In this document: piece after piece, positions 1 to 6,633 of the stretch
How the letters are laid out: every line of letters starts with the position of its first letter
How positions within the stretch are numbered: position 1 is the first letter of the stretch
Assembly: GCA_947631305.1 (NCBI GenBank)
Contig: CANRKV010000068.1
Location: forward strand, 1-8,191
Direction: 5' to 3'
Length of the DNA stretch: 8,191 bases
From: an uncultured Jeotgalicoccus sp.
Lineage (GTDB): Bacteria > Bacillota > Bacilli > Staphylococcales > Salinicoccaceae
Program-made: the position numbers and the translations under genes
The notes under the pieces: generated by a model
Database searches by the model: none
Seen by the model: only the letters and a program-made list of their open reading frames with translations
Told to the model about the DNA's origin: nothing

Positions 1-62
1 TCCTCAAGTTTATAAGTACTGTGGTCTTTAGATTCAACTTCTATATCATAAATACTGTTCAT
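1..62 (-). CDS. Glutathione peroxidase family protein, N-terminal fragment (runs off the window)
   Basis: Only the first 20 codons are present. The ATG is at 62-60 and the reading frame stays open to the window edge. The peptide begins MNSIYDIEVES and continues with STYKLE. The IYD..VE....TYKLE pattern is how staphylococcal/Bacillus glutathione peroxidases (BsaA/GpxA type) begin, as I recall them. That family is a thioredoxin-fold thiol peroxidase reducing hydrogen peroxide or organic hydroperoxides in the cytoplasm. The catalytic Cys and the Gln/Trp residues would lie beyond the fragment, so the call rests on the N-terminus alone. A GGCGGG ribosome site sits about 8 bases upstream of the ATG. 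The gene has its own promoter and follows the prpB terminator, so it is a separate unit. Confidence 0.6.
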   Translation of the reverse strand, partial: MNSIYDIEVESKDHSTYKLE

Positions 63-83
63 TGATTATCCCGCCTTATTTTT

Positions 84-113
84 ATTATACAATCTTTAAT
101 TTGAAAATGTAAT
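84..113 (-). promoter_or_regulatory. Putative sigma-A promoter of the peroxidase-like gene
   Basis: On the minus strand a perfect TATAAT (-10) lies at 84-89. An ATTACA (-35, four of six consensus bases) lies at 108-113, giving an 18-base spacer. The start codon is 22 bases downstream of the -10 box, which leaves a very short leader with the GGCGGG ribosome site. The position between the prpB terminator and the next ATG supports the call. The weak -35 is the main doubt. Confidence 0.5.
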
Positions 114-143
114 AAACTCAACTTGCTCCTGGCTTTAAGGCTA

Positions 144-197
144 ATTCATAAAATATAAAATGACAGATGTTCATTAAAGCAAATGAATATCTGTCAT
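144..197 (-). terminator. Intrinsic terminator of the tctCBA-prpB operon
   Basis: The arms at 160-175 and 182-197 pair over 16 base pairs (one G-T wobble) around a 6-base loop. On the minus strand the hairpin is followed by a T-rich run (TTTTATATTTTAT) at about 147-159. It starts 13 bases after the prpB stop codon. The stem is AT-rich but long. Only the minus-strand side has a strong T-tract, so it acts for the prpB transcript. Confidence 0.85.
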
Positions 198-210
198 CAA
201 ATCAATTATT

Positions 211-1128
211 TTATTCTTTTGTTTGTTCATCAGGGAGCACTGTGCGAGCGATTTTTGAATCCATTTCCTCGTATTCATGAAGTCTAAGAATGTTATACAG
301 TTCTTTACGAGTCTGGAGTTTATCCAGTACAGATTTCTGAGTGCCTTTTTCTTTTATTACTTTATAAGTTTCTTCAACATTATAAGCGGCAGCCCTAAGT
401 GATGTTACAGGGAAGAGGACCAGATTAATTCCTATTTCTGAAAAAGTTTCAAGGTCAATATATTCTGTTTTTCCGAACTCAGTCATATTAGCAAGTACAG
501 GAATATCAAATTCTTCCCGCACAAAGCGGAAGTCAGCTTCAGAACTCATTGCCTCGGGGAATACGATGTCGGCACCGGCTTCTGCATATGCGTGAAGCCT
601 TTCAGTCATACCTGGCATACCTTCCACAGCATATGCATCAGAGCGTGCAACAATTTTCAACGTTGGGGCAGCCTTTTTAATCATTTGAATCTTTTTCACC
701 ATGTCAGATTCAGAAATCAATTTCTTCCCGTTTAAATGGCCGCATTTTTTAGGAATCTGCTGGTCTTCGATTTGAACAGCAGCTACTCTCGCTTCGACCA
801 TTTCGAGACATGTCCGGGCAACATTCAAAGGTTCTCCAAATCCGTTGTCGATATCAACCAGCAGGGGAAGATTCGATGCTCTTATAATTTCGCGTGCACG
901 GCTGGCGACATCTTCCAGAGTCAAAAGTCCAATGTCAGGAATACCCATACTTGCTGACAGTGCGCCGCCGGAAAGATACAGATGATTAAATCCGCATTTT
1001 TTTGCCAAAAGGGAGCTCATGCCATCATGAGCTCCCACTATTGGTAATACATTATCATTTTTCACATGTTCCATAAAATCTGCCGCCAGCTGCTGCTGGC
1101 TTTTAGCATCTTCTATAATCCAAGTCAT
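211..1128 (-). CDS. prpB: Methylisocitrate lyase (2-methylisocitrate to pyruvate + succinate)
   Basis: The 305-residue product belongs to the isocitrate lyase/PEP mutase superfamily and has the length usual for PrpB. Visible hallmarks are the substrate loop YLSGG (51-55), the metal-binding DID segment (92-94), ED at 121-122, the lyase signature KKCGH (127-131, catalytic Cys129), ARSDA (161-165), PEA (191-193) and NMTEFG (214-219). The C-terminal GTQKS and QTRKELY segments are also typical of PrpB. The family is cytoplasmic, Mg-dependent, and performs the last step of the methylcitrate cycle. The gene ends the tct operon, six bases after tctA. Its AAAGGA ribosome site lies inside the last tctA codons, which suggests translational coupling. 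No prpC or prpD is present in the window. A related activity such as 2,3-dimethylmalate lyase cannot be excluded, because relatives share the same signature. Confidence 0.9.
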   Translation of the reverse strand: MTWIIEDAKSQQQLAADFMEHVKNDNVLPIVGAHDGMSSLLAKKCGFNHLYLSGGALSASMGIPDIGLLTLEDVASRAREIIRASNLPLLVDIDNGFGEPLNVARTCLEMVEARVAAVQIEDQQIPKKCGHLNGKKLISESDMVKKIQMIKKAAPTLKIVARSDAYAVEGMPGMTERLHAYAEAGADIVFPEAMSSEADFRFVREEFDIPVLANMTEFGKTEYIDLETFSEIGINLVLFPVTSLRAAAYNVEETYKVIKEKGTQKSVLDKLQTRKELYNILRLHEYEEMDSKIARTVLPDEQTKE

Positions 1129-1134
1129 TTGTCA

Positions 1135-2640
1135 TCATCCTTTATTATCAACTTTCACTCTTGAAAGACGTCCGAGTAACATTGGAAGGAAAACAGATAA
1201 TACAGTTAATACTGCAAATAGAATTGCGATTGGTGATGCAGTCATCATTCCAAAGATACTGTCGTAACTTACACTTGCCATTCTGAAATTCTGTTCCAGC
1301 TGATGGCCGATAATAATAGCAAGAATCAGCGGAGCAGTAGGAATGTTGAGTATCTTCATGAACAATCCTATAACTCCAAAAATCATCAGGATAGCAAAGT
1401 CGACAATACTGTATCCAAGTGTGTATGTTCCGATAAATGCCAAGACTAAGATAATCGGATAGAGAACTCTCGGTGGAGTTTTTAGTATTTTAATTAAAAA
1501 TCCGATTAAAAGTATGTTCATAATAACAAGCGCGATGTTTCCGATAAATAAACTGTTGATGAATGTCCATGCGACTTCGGGCTGATTCTGGAACAGCATT
1601 GGACCAGGCTGTAATCCAAGCATGATAAGTGCACCCAGAATTACTGCTGTTGTACCTGAGCCGGGAATTCCCATTGTAAGCAGTGGTATAAAAGCACCAA
1701 CTGCAGCTGCGTTATTGGAAGATTCCGGTGCTGCAAGCCCTTCAGGTGCGCCTTTACCAAACTCTTCACTTTTTTTGGAAATTTGCTGTTCAGTTGAATA
1801 ACTGATCATAGATGCGATAGAACCGCCGGCACCTGGAAGTATACCTATTAAGAAACCAACTGGTGACTGGCGAATCATAGGCCAGAACGAACGTTTCCAC
1901 TGCTCTTTAGTAATCCAGATTTTACCGACACTTTCTTTTATTCTCTGGCTGTCATCATTAAGAAGTAAAATGTTATAAAGTACTTCACCGACTGCATAAA
2001 TACCGATAATAACTACAAGGAAGTCTACACCTTCACTCAAATGAGGAACATCAAAGGTATAGCGGTAAACTCCCGACTGGGAATCTATTCCAATAGTCGT
2101 GATTAACAGACCCAGCATCATTGAAACAAACCCTTTGATCATGTTTCCTTTTGCAAGAGAAACTACAGCCGAAAGCGTAAACAGAAGAAGGAAAAAGTAT
2201 TCGGCCGGTCCGAACTGCAAGGCAAAATTTGCTAAAGGTTTGGCGAGAAATACAAAACCTACAATAGCTATTGTACCCCCGATTAACGATGCTATTGTCG
2301 CTAATGTTAAAGCTTGTCCAGCCTGTCCTTTTCTAGTCATTGGATAGCCGTCAAATGTAGCTGCGATGGCGGACCCGTCCCCCGGTGTATTCAGTAATAT
2401 AGAACTTCTGGAGCCGCCGTACATCGCCCCGTAGTATATTGCTCCGAGAAGAACAAGAGCGCTTGTTGAATCCATCCCAAAAGTTATCGGGATTAGTACT
2501 GCCACTGCTGTAGCGGGACCTAGTCCCGGAAGCATACCGACAATTGTCCCAAGAAGCCCACCGAGAATAATGAACATTAAATTTTGGAAACTCATGGCTG
2601 TTGTAAAACCTTCTAAAAAACTATTCCAATCTACACCCAT
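1135..2640 (-). CDS. tctA: Tripartite tricarboxylate transporter, large permease subunit TctA
   Basis: The 501-residue, strongly hydrophobic protein has the length and duplicated layout of TctA. The first repeat carries GMLPGLGP (35-42) followed by YGGSRSSILLNTPG (74-87). The second carries GILPGAGG (266-273), APESSNNAAAVG (304-315) and GIPGSGTTA (324-332). These glycine/proline-rich loops are diagnostic of the family and are thought to form the transport path. About 12 membrane segments are expected. TctA is the transport subunit of a secondary, ion-driven system that depends on a high-affinity receptor (TctC) and a small partner (TctB). It starts with ATG 13 bases after tctB, behind a strong AAAGGAGG site. 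Known substrates in the family include citrate, tricarballylate and other carboxylates; the sequence does not settle which applies here. Confidence 0.95.
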   Translation of the reverse strand: MGVDWNSFLEGFTTAMSFQNLMFIILGGLLGTIVGMLPGLGPATAVAVLIPITFGMDSTSALVLLGAIYYGAMYGGSRSSILLNTPGDGSAIAATFDGYPMTRKGQAGQALTLATIASLIGGTIAIVGFVFLAKPLANFALQFGPAEYFFLLLFTLSAVVSLAKGNMIKGFVSMMLGLLITTIGIDSQSGVYRYTFDVPHLSEGVDFLVVIIGIYAVGEVLYNILLLNDDSQRIKESVGKIWITKEQWKRSFWPMIRQSPVGFLIGILPGAGGSIASMISYSTEQQISKKSEEFGKGAPEGLAAPESSNNAAAVGAFIPLLTMGIPGSGTTAVILGALIMLGLQPGPMLFQNQPEVAWTFINSLFIGNIALVIMNILLIGFLIKILKTPPRVLYPIILVLAFIGTYTLGYSIVDFAILMIFGVIGLFMKILNIPTAPLILAIIIGHQLEQNFRMASVSYDSIFGMMTASPIAILFAVLTVLSVFLPMLLGRLSRVKVDNKG

Positions 2641-2653
2641 CGATAAGCCTCCT

Positions 2654-3103
2654 TTATGGCAAACTGACGCTTAACAGTTCTGAGAATGTATACCATGCAG
2701 AAAATGAAAATACGACTGCCACGATAACATTCACTAACCATTTGCGCTTTCCGTTAATTAAAAATAGTAATGCGCCTAAAAATAAAGTTGTGGAAATTAA
2801 AAATCCAATGCGTTCAAATAACAACGTGTAACCTAAGCAGAATACCAACACAACGATTACTTTAATTGTCAGCTCTTTATCAGCAAATATTTTAAATGCT
2901 GTAAATGCTTTTTTCTTATCTTTAATTTCCGACAATAGATAAAGAATCGATAATCCTAAAAGTGAAAATCCTATCAGCAGAGGATAATTCATTGCTGCTG
3001 TAGGATTTCCAACTTTAGATTCAGGTAAATTAAATGTCAGTATCAGATAGATTACGGAAATTATCAATATGATTGAAGGTACTATAAATCTAATGATCTC
3101 CAC
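2654..3103 (-). CDS. tctB: Tripartite tricarboxylate transporter, small membrane subunit TctB
   Basis: The 149-residue membrane protein has hydrophobic stretches at about 7-25, 41-59, 80-97, 100-116 and 122-141, separated by a charged loop around 59-78 (KDKKK). The segment LLFERIGFLISTTLFLGALL (94-113) and the ending FSELLSVSLP match the TctB pattern of an LxF..(L/I)GF..(A/S)T stretch and a C-terminal LL.V.LP. TctB has no known catalytic role and is needed with TctA for transport. The start is GTG at 3103; the frame is closed upstream by the tctC stop codon and contains no ATG before it. The ribosome site is only a GGAAAAG-like match, so translation may depend partly on tctC. The tctC stop lies 24 bases upstream. 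Confidence 0.9.
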   Translation of the reverse strand: MEIIRFIVPSIILIISVIYLILTFNLPESKVGNPTAAMNYPLLIGFSLLGLSILYLLSEIKDKKKAFTAFKIFADKELTIKVIVVLVFCLGYTLLFERIGFLISTTLFLGALLFLINGKRKWLVNVIVAVVFSFSAWYTFSELLSVSLP

Positions 3104-3127
3104 CCACTTTTCCGTATTATGATTATT

Positions 3128-4123
3128 TTATTCAGTTAAACCTGCTTTTTTCATAAGATCTTCATACATTACGCTCTGTTCTTCCAGGAAAGCACTTGTT
3201 TCTTCGCTGTTCATGTAGTAATCTTCCCAGCTGTTATTATCCAGCACCTGCTGCCAGCCTTCAGTTTCGACCATTTCAGCGAATGTTTCATCCCAGTATG
3301 CTATTTCTTCTTCTGTCATATCAGGCGGTCCCATGATTCCTCTCCAGTGCGGGAAGGTAAAATCAATGCCTTGGTCCTGCCATGATTGTATACTCTCATC
3401 TTCCGGAATAGGTGCATCGGCAGTTGTAGCAATAATATTTATACTGCCGCCGAGATGCTGTTCAAGTGATTCTGAAAGCGATAGTGTAGCAACATCAATG
3501 TGGCCGCCCATCAGAGCAGTCAGAATGTCACCGCCGCTTTCGTAAATCATATAATCAAGCTGTGATACGTCTACGCCATAGTCTTCTGCAACACGTACAA
3601 ATGAAAGGTGGTCATTATTACCAAGGGCCGGACCTACACCAATCTTCAGAGACTTAGGATCTTCTTTCAGTTTGTCGAGCATCTCAATTCCATCTTCTAT
3701 TTCAGACTCAGCCGGTACTGCAACTGTCATCCATTCTGTTGCAAGAACGGCTAATGGAGTGAAGTCTTCGTATGTAAGTTCACTTTGACCAAGAAGATTG
3801 TTTGCAATTACAAGACTGGAGTTAATTGAAAGTGAGTGACCATCTTTACCTTTAAGGTACTGCCAGCCGACTTCACCGCCGCCTCCCGGTTTATTAACAA
3901 CGTTCATATTTGATTCAACAAGTTCTTCTGAATCCAGAACATTTTGCATCGCGCGTGCTGTTGTATCCCAGCCGCCTCCCGGTGTTGCTGGTGCAACGAT
4001 TTCAATGTTCTTACTAGGGTAAGCTGCTTCTGAATCAGCTGAACTGTCACCGCTGCTGCATCCCCCGAGCACTAGCGCAGTGGACAATATAACCCCTGAA
4101 AATATTTTCATATAACCTTTCAT
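3128..4123 (-). CDS. tctC: Tripartite tricarboxylate transporter substrate-binding lipoprotein TctC
   Basis: The product is an extracellular solute receptor anchored as a lipoprotein. It has a basic N-terminus (MKGYMK), a hydrophobic core and the lipobox VLGGC, with lipidated Cys22, followed by a Ser/Asp-rich linker. The mature part begins YPSKNIEIVAPATPGGGWD and then has NKPGGGGEVG and SGGDILTALMGGHIDV, as in TctC/Bug receptors. The APA.PGGG.D, ALMG.H and RG...GP blocks resemble the Salmonella citrate receptor TctC as I remember it. I place the start at ATG 4123 (331 residues). The GAGAGGGG site at 4133-4140 is nine bases from this ATG, but directly abuts the alternative ATG at 4132, which would add three residues. 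It is the first gene of tctC-tctB-tctA-prpB and has its own promoter and cre box. The ligand is not known. Confidence 0.93.
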   Translation of the reverse strand: MKGYMKIFSGVILSTALVLGGCSSGDSSADSEAAYPSKNIEIVAPATPGGGWDTTARAMQNVLDSEELVESNMNVVNKPGGGGEVGWQYLKGKDGHSLSINSSLVIANNLLGQSELTYEDFTPLAVLATEWMTVAVPAESEIEDGIEMLDKLKEDPKSLKIGVGPALGNNDHLSFVRVAEDYGVDVSQLDYMIYESGGDILTALMGGHIDVATLSLSESLEQHLGGSINIIATTADAPIPEDESIQSWQDQGIDFTFPHWRGIMGPPDMTEEEIAYWDETFAEMVETEGWQQVLDNNSWEDYYMNSEETSAFLEEQSVMYEDLMKKAGLTE

Positions 4124-4176
4124 AAAATACATCCCCTCTCAATAGTTTGAAAATTCATTTTTCATTACTGGTACCC

Positions 4177-4205
4177 ATAATAGATAGATATCTCTAAAAT
4201 GTAAA
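4177..4205 (-). promoter_or_regulatory. Sigma-A promoter of the tctCBA-prpB operon
   Basis: On the minus strand TTTACA (-35, 4200-4205) and TATTAT (-10, 4177-4182) are separated by exactly 17 bases. Each differs from consensus at one position. Transcription would start near 4169-4171, giving a leader of about 46 bases before the preferred tctC start. The upstream terminator ends only 13 bases above the -35 box, so little room remains for distal activator sites. Confidence 0.75.
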
Positions 4206-4213
4206 CGCTACCA
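4199..4213 (-). promoter_or_regulatory. Catabolite-responsive element (cre), CcpA operator over the tctC -35 box
   Basis: The plus-strand sequence ATGTAAACGCTACCA fits the cre consensus WTGNAANCGNWNNCW at every fixed position. It covers the whole -35 box of the tctC promoter. From known CcpA biology, a cre at this place blocks RNA polymerase when a preferred sugar is present, so the operon is predicted to be under carbon catabolite repression. Binding itself is inferred. Confidence 0.75.
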
Positions 4214-4217
4214 AACT

Positions 4218-4260
4218 TAAAAAAATAAAGAACTTTATGTCATTAAAAAACATAAAGTTC
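4218..4260 (-). terminator. Intrinsic terminator after the response-regulator gene
   Basis: A perfect 11-bp stem (GAACTTTATGT at 4230-4240 pairing with 4250-4260) encloses a 9-base loop. On the minus strand it is followed by TTTATTTTTTTA (4218-4229). The stem overlaps the TGA stop of the response-regulator gene. It insulates the regulatory genes from the tctC promoter immediately downstream. Confidence 0.85.
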
Positions 4261-4927
4261 ACGATAGATTCTTTCTATATTTTTTTTCTGGCCGTCCTTT
4301 ATCGCCAAAGTCCTGAGAAACAGTCAATTTTCCGGACTCTCTCATATATTCCAGATATCTTCGTACCGTAGTTCTGGAAGTTCCCAGATGTTCACCCAGC
4401 TGGGAAGAAGTCCATTCATGCTCGTTTGAAAAAACCTCTTCAATCTTTTCAAGCGTCAGTGGATCAATGCCTTTTGGAAGGCTGTTTACCGCAGTCGTAC
4501 CGATGCGCCTAAAATATACATCTATATCATCTTGTTCCAGTTCACTTGTTTTTGAAAGCGTCTCATTTTTTTTCCTGTAATCATTGACAGTTTCACTTAA
4601 TTTATCAAGTTTTACAGGCTTGACTAAATAGTATAATGCGCCGAGCTGCATCGCATTCTTCACTTTTTCACTTTCCTGACTTGCTGTTATCACTATAAAG
4701 TTCATATAAGGATATTTTTTCAAAACGTTCTCGATTAATTTATCACCATGCATATCAGGGAGGTAAATATCGACCAGCATAAGGTTAATATTATGATCTT
4801 TCAGGATTTTCAGACTGTCAGCTGAATTCAGGGCGGTGTGTATCTCATCTTCAGGTGCATTTTTCAATAAGTATTCCTTATACATTTCAGCTATTCTAAA
4901 ATCATCCTCAACTATAAGGATTTTCAT
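4259..4927 (-). CDS. CitB/DctR-family response regulator
   Basis: The 222-residue protein has an N-terminal receiver domain. Acidic residues E7-D8-D9 bind Mg, Asp53 (LVDIYLPD) is the phosphoacceptor, and Thr81 and Lys103 (LVKP) are the switch residues. A linker at about 115-150 leads to a C-terminal DNA-binding region with a helix-turn-helix at about 172-193 (SSQLGEHLGTSRTTVRRYL). The GRPEKKYR tail is typical of regulators such as CitB/DpiA, DctR, DcuR and MalR, which control di- and tricarboxylate transport and metabolism. The gene overlaps the kinase gene by 20 bases and has a strong AAGGAG site inside it, so the pair is co-translated. The adjacent tctCBA-prpB operon is the obvious target, probably as an activated promoter; this is inferred from position. 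A terminator overlaps its stop codon. Confidence 0.92.
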   Translation of the reverse strand: MKILIVEDDFRIAEMYKEYLLKNAPEDEIHTALNSADSLKILKDHNINLMLVDIYLPDMHGDKLIENVLKKYPYMNFIVITASQESEKVKNAMQLGALYYLVKPVKLDKLSETVNDYRKKNETLSKTSELEQDDIDVYFRRIGTTAVNSLPKGIDPLTLEKIEEVFSNEHEWTSSQLGEHLGTSRTTVRRYLEYMRESGKLTVSQDFGDKGRPEKKYRKNLS

Positions 4928-6530
4928 TATTATATTCTCCTTCCTGAACTATAGGAGCTTCAACTGTGAATACAGTTTGTCCGTTCCTGGATTTGACGTC
5001 TATGTATCCATCGAGAAGCTCAACATTGGCAGTAACATTATAAAGCCCGTAACCTCTGTTGAAACCGCCATTCTTAGTCGAATATCCCTTTTTAAAGATA
5101 TTCTCTTCATTATTTATACCGCTGCCGTTATCCTGAACCACAATTTCCAGCCACCCGTCAAAATAACCAATGTAGAAATTGATTTCAGGTTCATTCTGAT
5201 CGAGTACTGCTTCAATGGCATTGTCAATGAGATTACTGATAATAGTAATCAGAGCGTTAATTTTGTGTTTATTGGAAATGGGAATCATCTGGCTTTGATT
5301 ATCGATTTTAAAATTAACCTGTTTTTCAGTAGCTTTATTCATTTTGGCAATCAGCAGAGCTTTTATGCTGTCTTCTTCAATACCAATCAGATTTTTCTCA
5401 TATAGATTCAGGTTATCTATTTCATCGTCAAGGACATCTCTTATACCATGATATTTTTGCATTTCCAGCAATCCTGAAATGAGGTGAAGTCTGTTTTTAT
5501 ACTCATGGCTTTGTGCCCGTAAATCATCAAAGAGTGATTCTACGATGGTCAGTTTATTGGAAAGCTCGGACATTTCTGTCATGTCTCTTAAAATAATGAC
5601 GTGTCCGGAGCGCACTTCTTTTTCATAAAGGTTATTAATAATAACAACAATTTCTTTGTCATTTAAATAAGTTTCAAAATATCTGATTCCATGATTGCTG
5701 TCATTTTTTTCTATGTATTTTTCCAAATCATTTTTAAAATAATCATGGATATTATCATTCACGTGAGTATCTGCAGAGCTTCCGAGATATTTACGGGCAG
5801 CCGCATTAATATAAATAATTTTTCCGGATAAATCAGCCGCAATGATACCTTCATCCAAAGCTGAAAAAATGTTTTCCCGATTTTTAAGAATCATGGTGAT
5901 TTGTTTTGGTTCATAACCGAGTGTTTCTGATTTTATGTATTTTCCAAACCATCTGCTGATAAAGAAACTTAAAATGATGAAGAAGATGATGATATATAAG
6001 AGCTGGTAAAGTTTATTCATCACTTTATCGGTAATTTTACTCTCGAAATAACCAACTTTTACTACACCGCTAAGCTGCTTTGCTTCATCTCCGATATATA
6101 TAGGGGCCATGGCCATAATAGATGGTTCGACATATTTATCAGTCACTGTAGTATAGTAAGCGCCAAAAATATTGGCACGCATATCTTCCTCATATGGTTC
6201 ATGTTCACCAATCAGTGAGGGATTAGGATGAGATAAAATAATGCCGTCTTTGTTTTTTACAATAACGAAATCTATATCGTTTTCAAAAATATACTGGTTG
6301 GTCAGTGTCTGAATTTTTTCATTGTCGGTTAAATTATCACTGTCAGTTATTGATGGTAAAAAAGAGATAGTTTTAGCAGATTGGAGTGTCAGTCTTTTTG
6401 CGTTATCGTAATATTCATTGCTGGAGTGATATAAATAAAACACTGATAACGAAATGATAATCACGCTCATAACGCCGATTAATATCCCATTTATTTTTGT
6501 TTCCAGACTAACTTCTAAAAATCGCTTCAT
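4908..6530 (-). CDS. Sensor histidine kinase of the CitA/DctS/DcuS type
   Basis: From the preferred start the protein has 540 residues. Membrane segments at about 13-34 and 176-195 flank an extracellular sensor of about 140 residues containing FVIVKNKDGIILSHPNP. That sequence is typical of the PAS-like/CACHE fold that binds citrate, malate or fumarate in this family. A cytoplasmic PAS domain follows (about 216-320, LDEGIIAADLSGKIIYIN). The H-box is SHEYKNRLH with phospho-His342. The ATPase domain shows the N-box NLIDNAIEA, DNGSGI (467-472) and RGYGLY (492-497). An upstream in-frame ATG at 6668 would add 46 residues, but a TATAAT promoter lies inside that extension, so MKRFLEV at 6530 is preferred despite a modest GAGAAAG ribosome site. 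It should autophosphorylate on sensing an external carboxylate and pass the phosphate to the overlapping regulator. Confidence 0.9.
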   Translation of the reverse strand: MKRFLEVSLETKINGILIGVMSVIIISLSVFYLYHSSNEYYDNAKRLTLQSAKTISFLPSITDSDNLTDNEKIQTLTNQYIFENDIDFVIVKNKDGIILSHPNPSLIGEHEPYEEDMRANIFGAYYTTVTDKYVEPSIMAMAPIYIGDEAKQLSGVVKVGYFESKITDKVMNKLYQLLYIIIFFIILSFFISRWFGKYIKSETLGYEPKQITMILKNRENIFSALDEGIIAADLSGKIIYINAAARKYLGSSADTHVNDNIHDYFKNDLEKYIEKNDSNHGIRYFETYLNDKEIVVIINNLYEKEVRSGHVIILRDMTEMSELSNKLTIVESLFDDLRAQSHEYKNRLHLISGLLEMQKYHGIRDVLDDEIDNLNLYEKNLIGIEEDSIKALLIAKMNKATEKQVNFKIDNQSQMIPISNKHKINALITIISNLIDNAIEAVLDQNEPEINFYIGYFDGWLEIVVQDNGSGINNEENIFKKGYSTKNGGFNRGYGLYNVTANVELLDGYIDVKSRNGQTVFTVEAPIVQEGEYNNENPYS

Positions 6531-6633
6531 AATATAATCATTCTTTCTCAAGTATACTATTGTTATTATAACAGAGTGAGAAAGCATTGATGCTGATTCA
6601 GAGTAAAGAAACGAAATTTTCAAATTATTATCT
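6531..6633. other. Intergenic gap between transporter and kinase genes
   Basis: This 103-base gap holds the extended -10 promoter and the kinase ribosome site. I see no convincing terminator for the transporter. The only inverted repeat (AGCAT-CA-ATGCT, about 6582-6593) has too small a loop and no T-tract. Read-through from the transporter into the kinase genes is therefore possible. Confidence 0.5.
6563..6573 (-). promoter_or_regulatory. Extended -10 promoter of the kinase-regulator pair
   Basis: The minus strand reads TGT followed by a perfect TATAAT (6565-6570), an extended -10 element. No good -35 box is found 16-18 bases upstream, which is tolerated for this promoter type. The predicted start near 6558 leaves about 28 bases before the kinase ATG at 6530. 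The feature range also includes flanking bases. Confidence 0.55.

Noticed and set aside
736..957. Plus-strand open frame opposite prpB
   Set aside because: It lies across the conserved catalytic region of PrpB (including the KKCGH codons) and has no family resemblance; shadow frame.
2099..2347. Plus-strand open frame opposite tctA
   Set aside because: Antisense to a clear permease gene, with no ribosome site or family resemblance noticed; shadow frame.
3333..3545. Plus-strand open frame opposite tctC
   Set aside because: Antisense to conserved TctC blocks such as ALMGGH; shadow frame.
4124..4132. Upstream ATG at 4132 as the tctC start
   Set aside because: The GAGAGGGG site touches this ATG with no spacer, whereas ATG 4123 has a nine-base spacer.
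4836..5405. Plus-strand open frame of 189 codons opposite the kinase and regulator genes
   Set aside because: It is antisense to the strongly conserved kinase ATPase domain and the regulator receiver domain, and its translation resembles no protein family. It is a shadow frame.
6582..6593. Small inverted repeat AGCAT-CA-ATGCT after the transporter gene, considered as a terminator
   Set aside because: The 2-base loop is sterically poor, the stem is only five pairs, and no T-tract follows on the minus strand.
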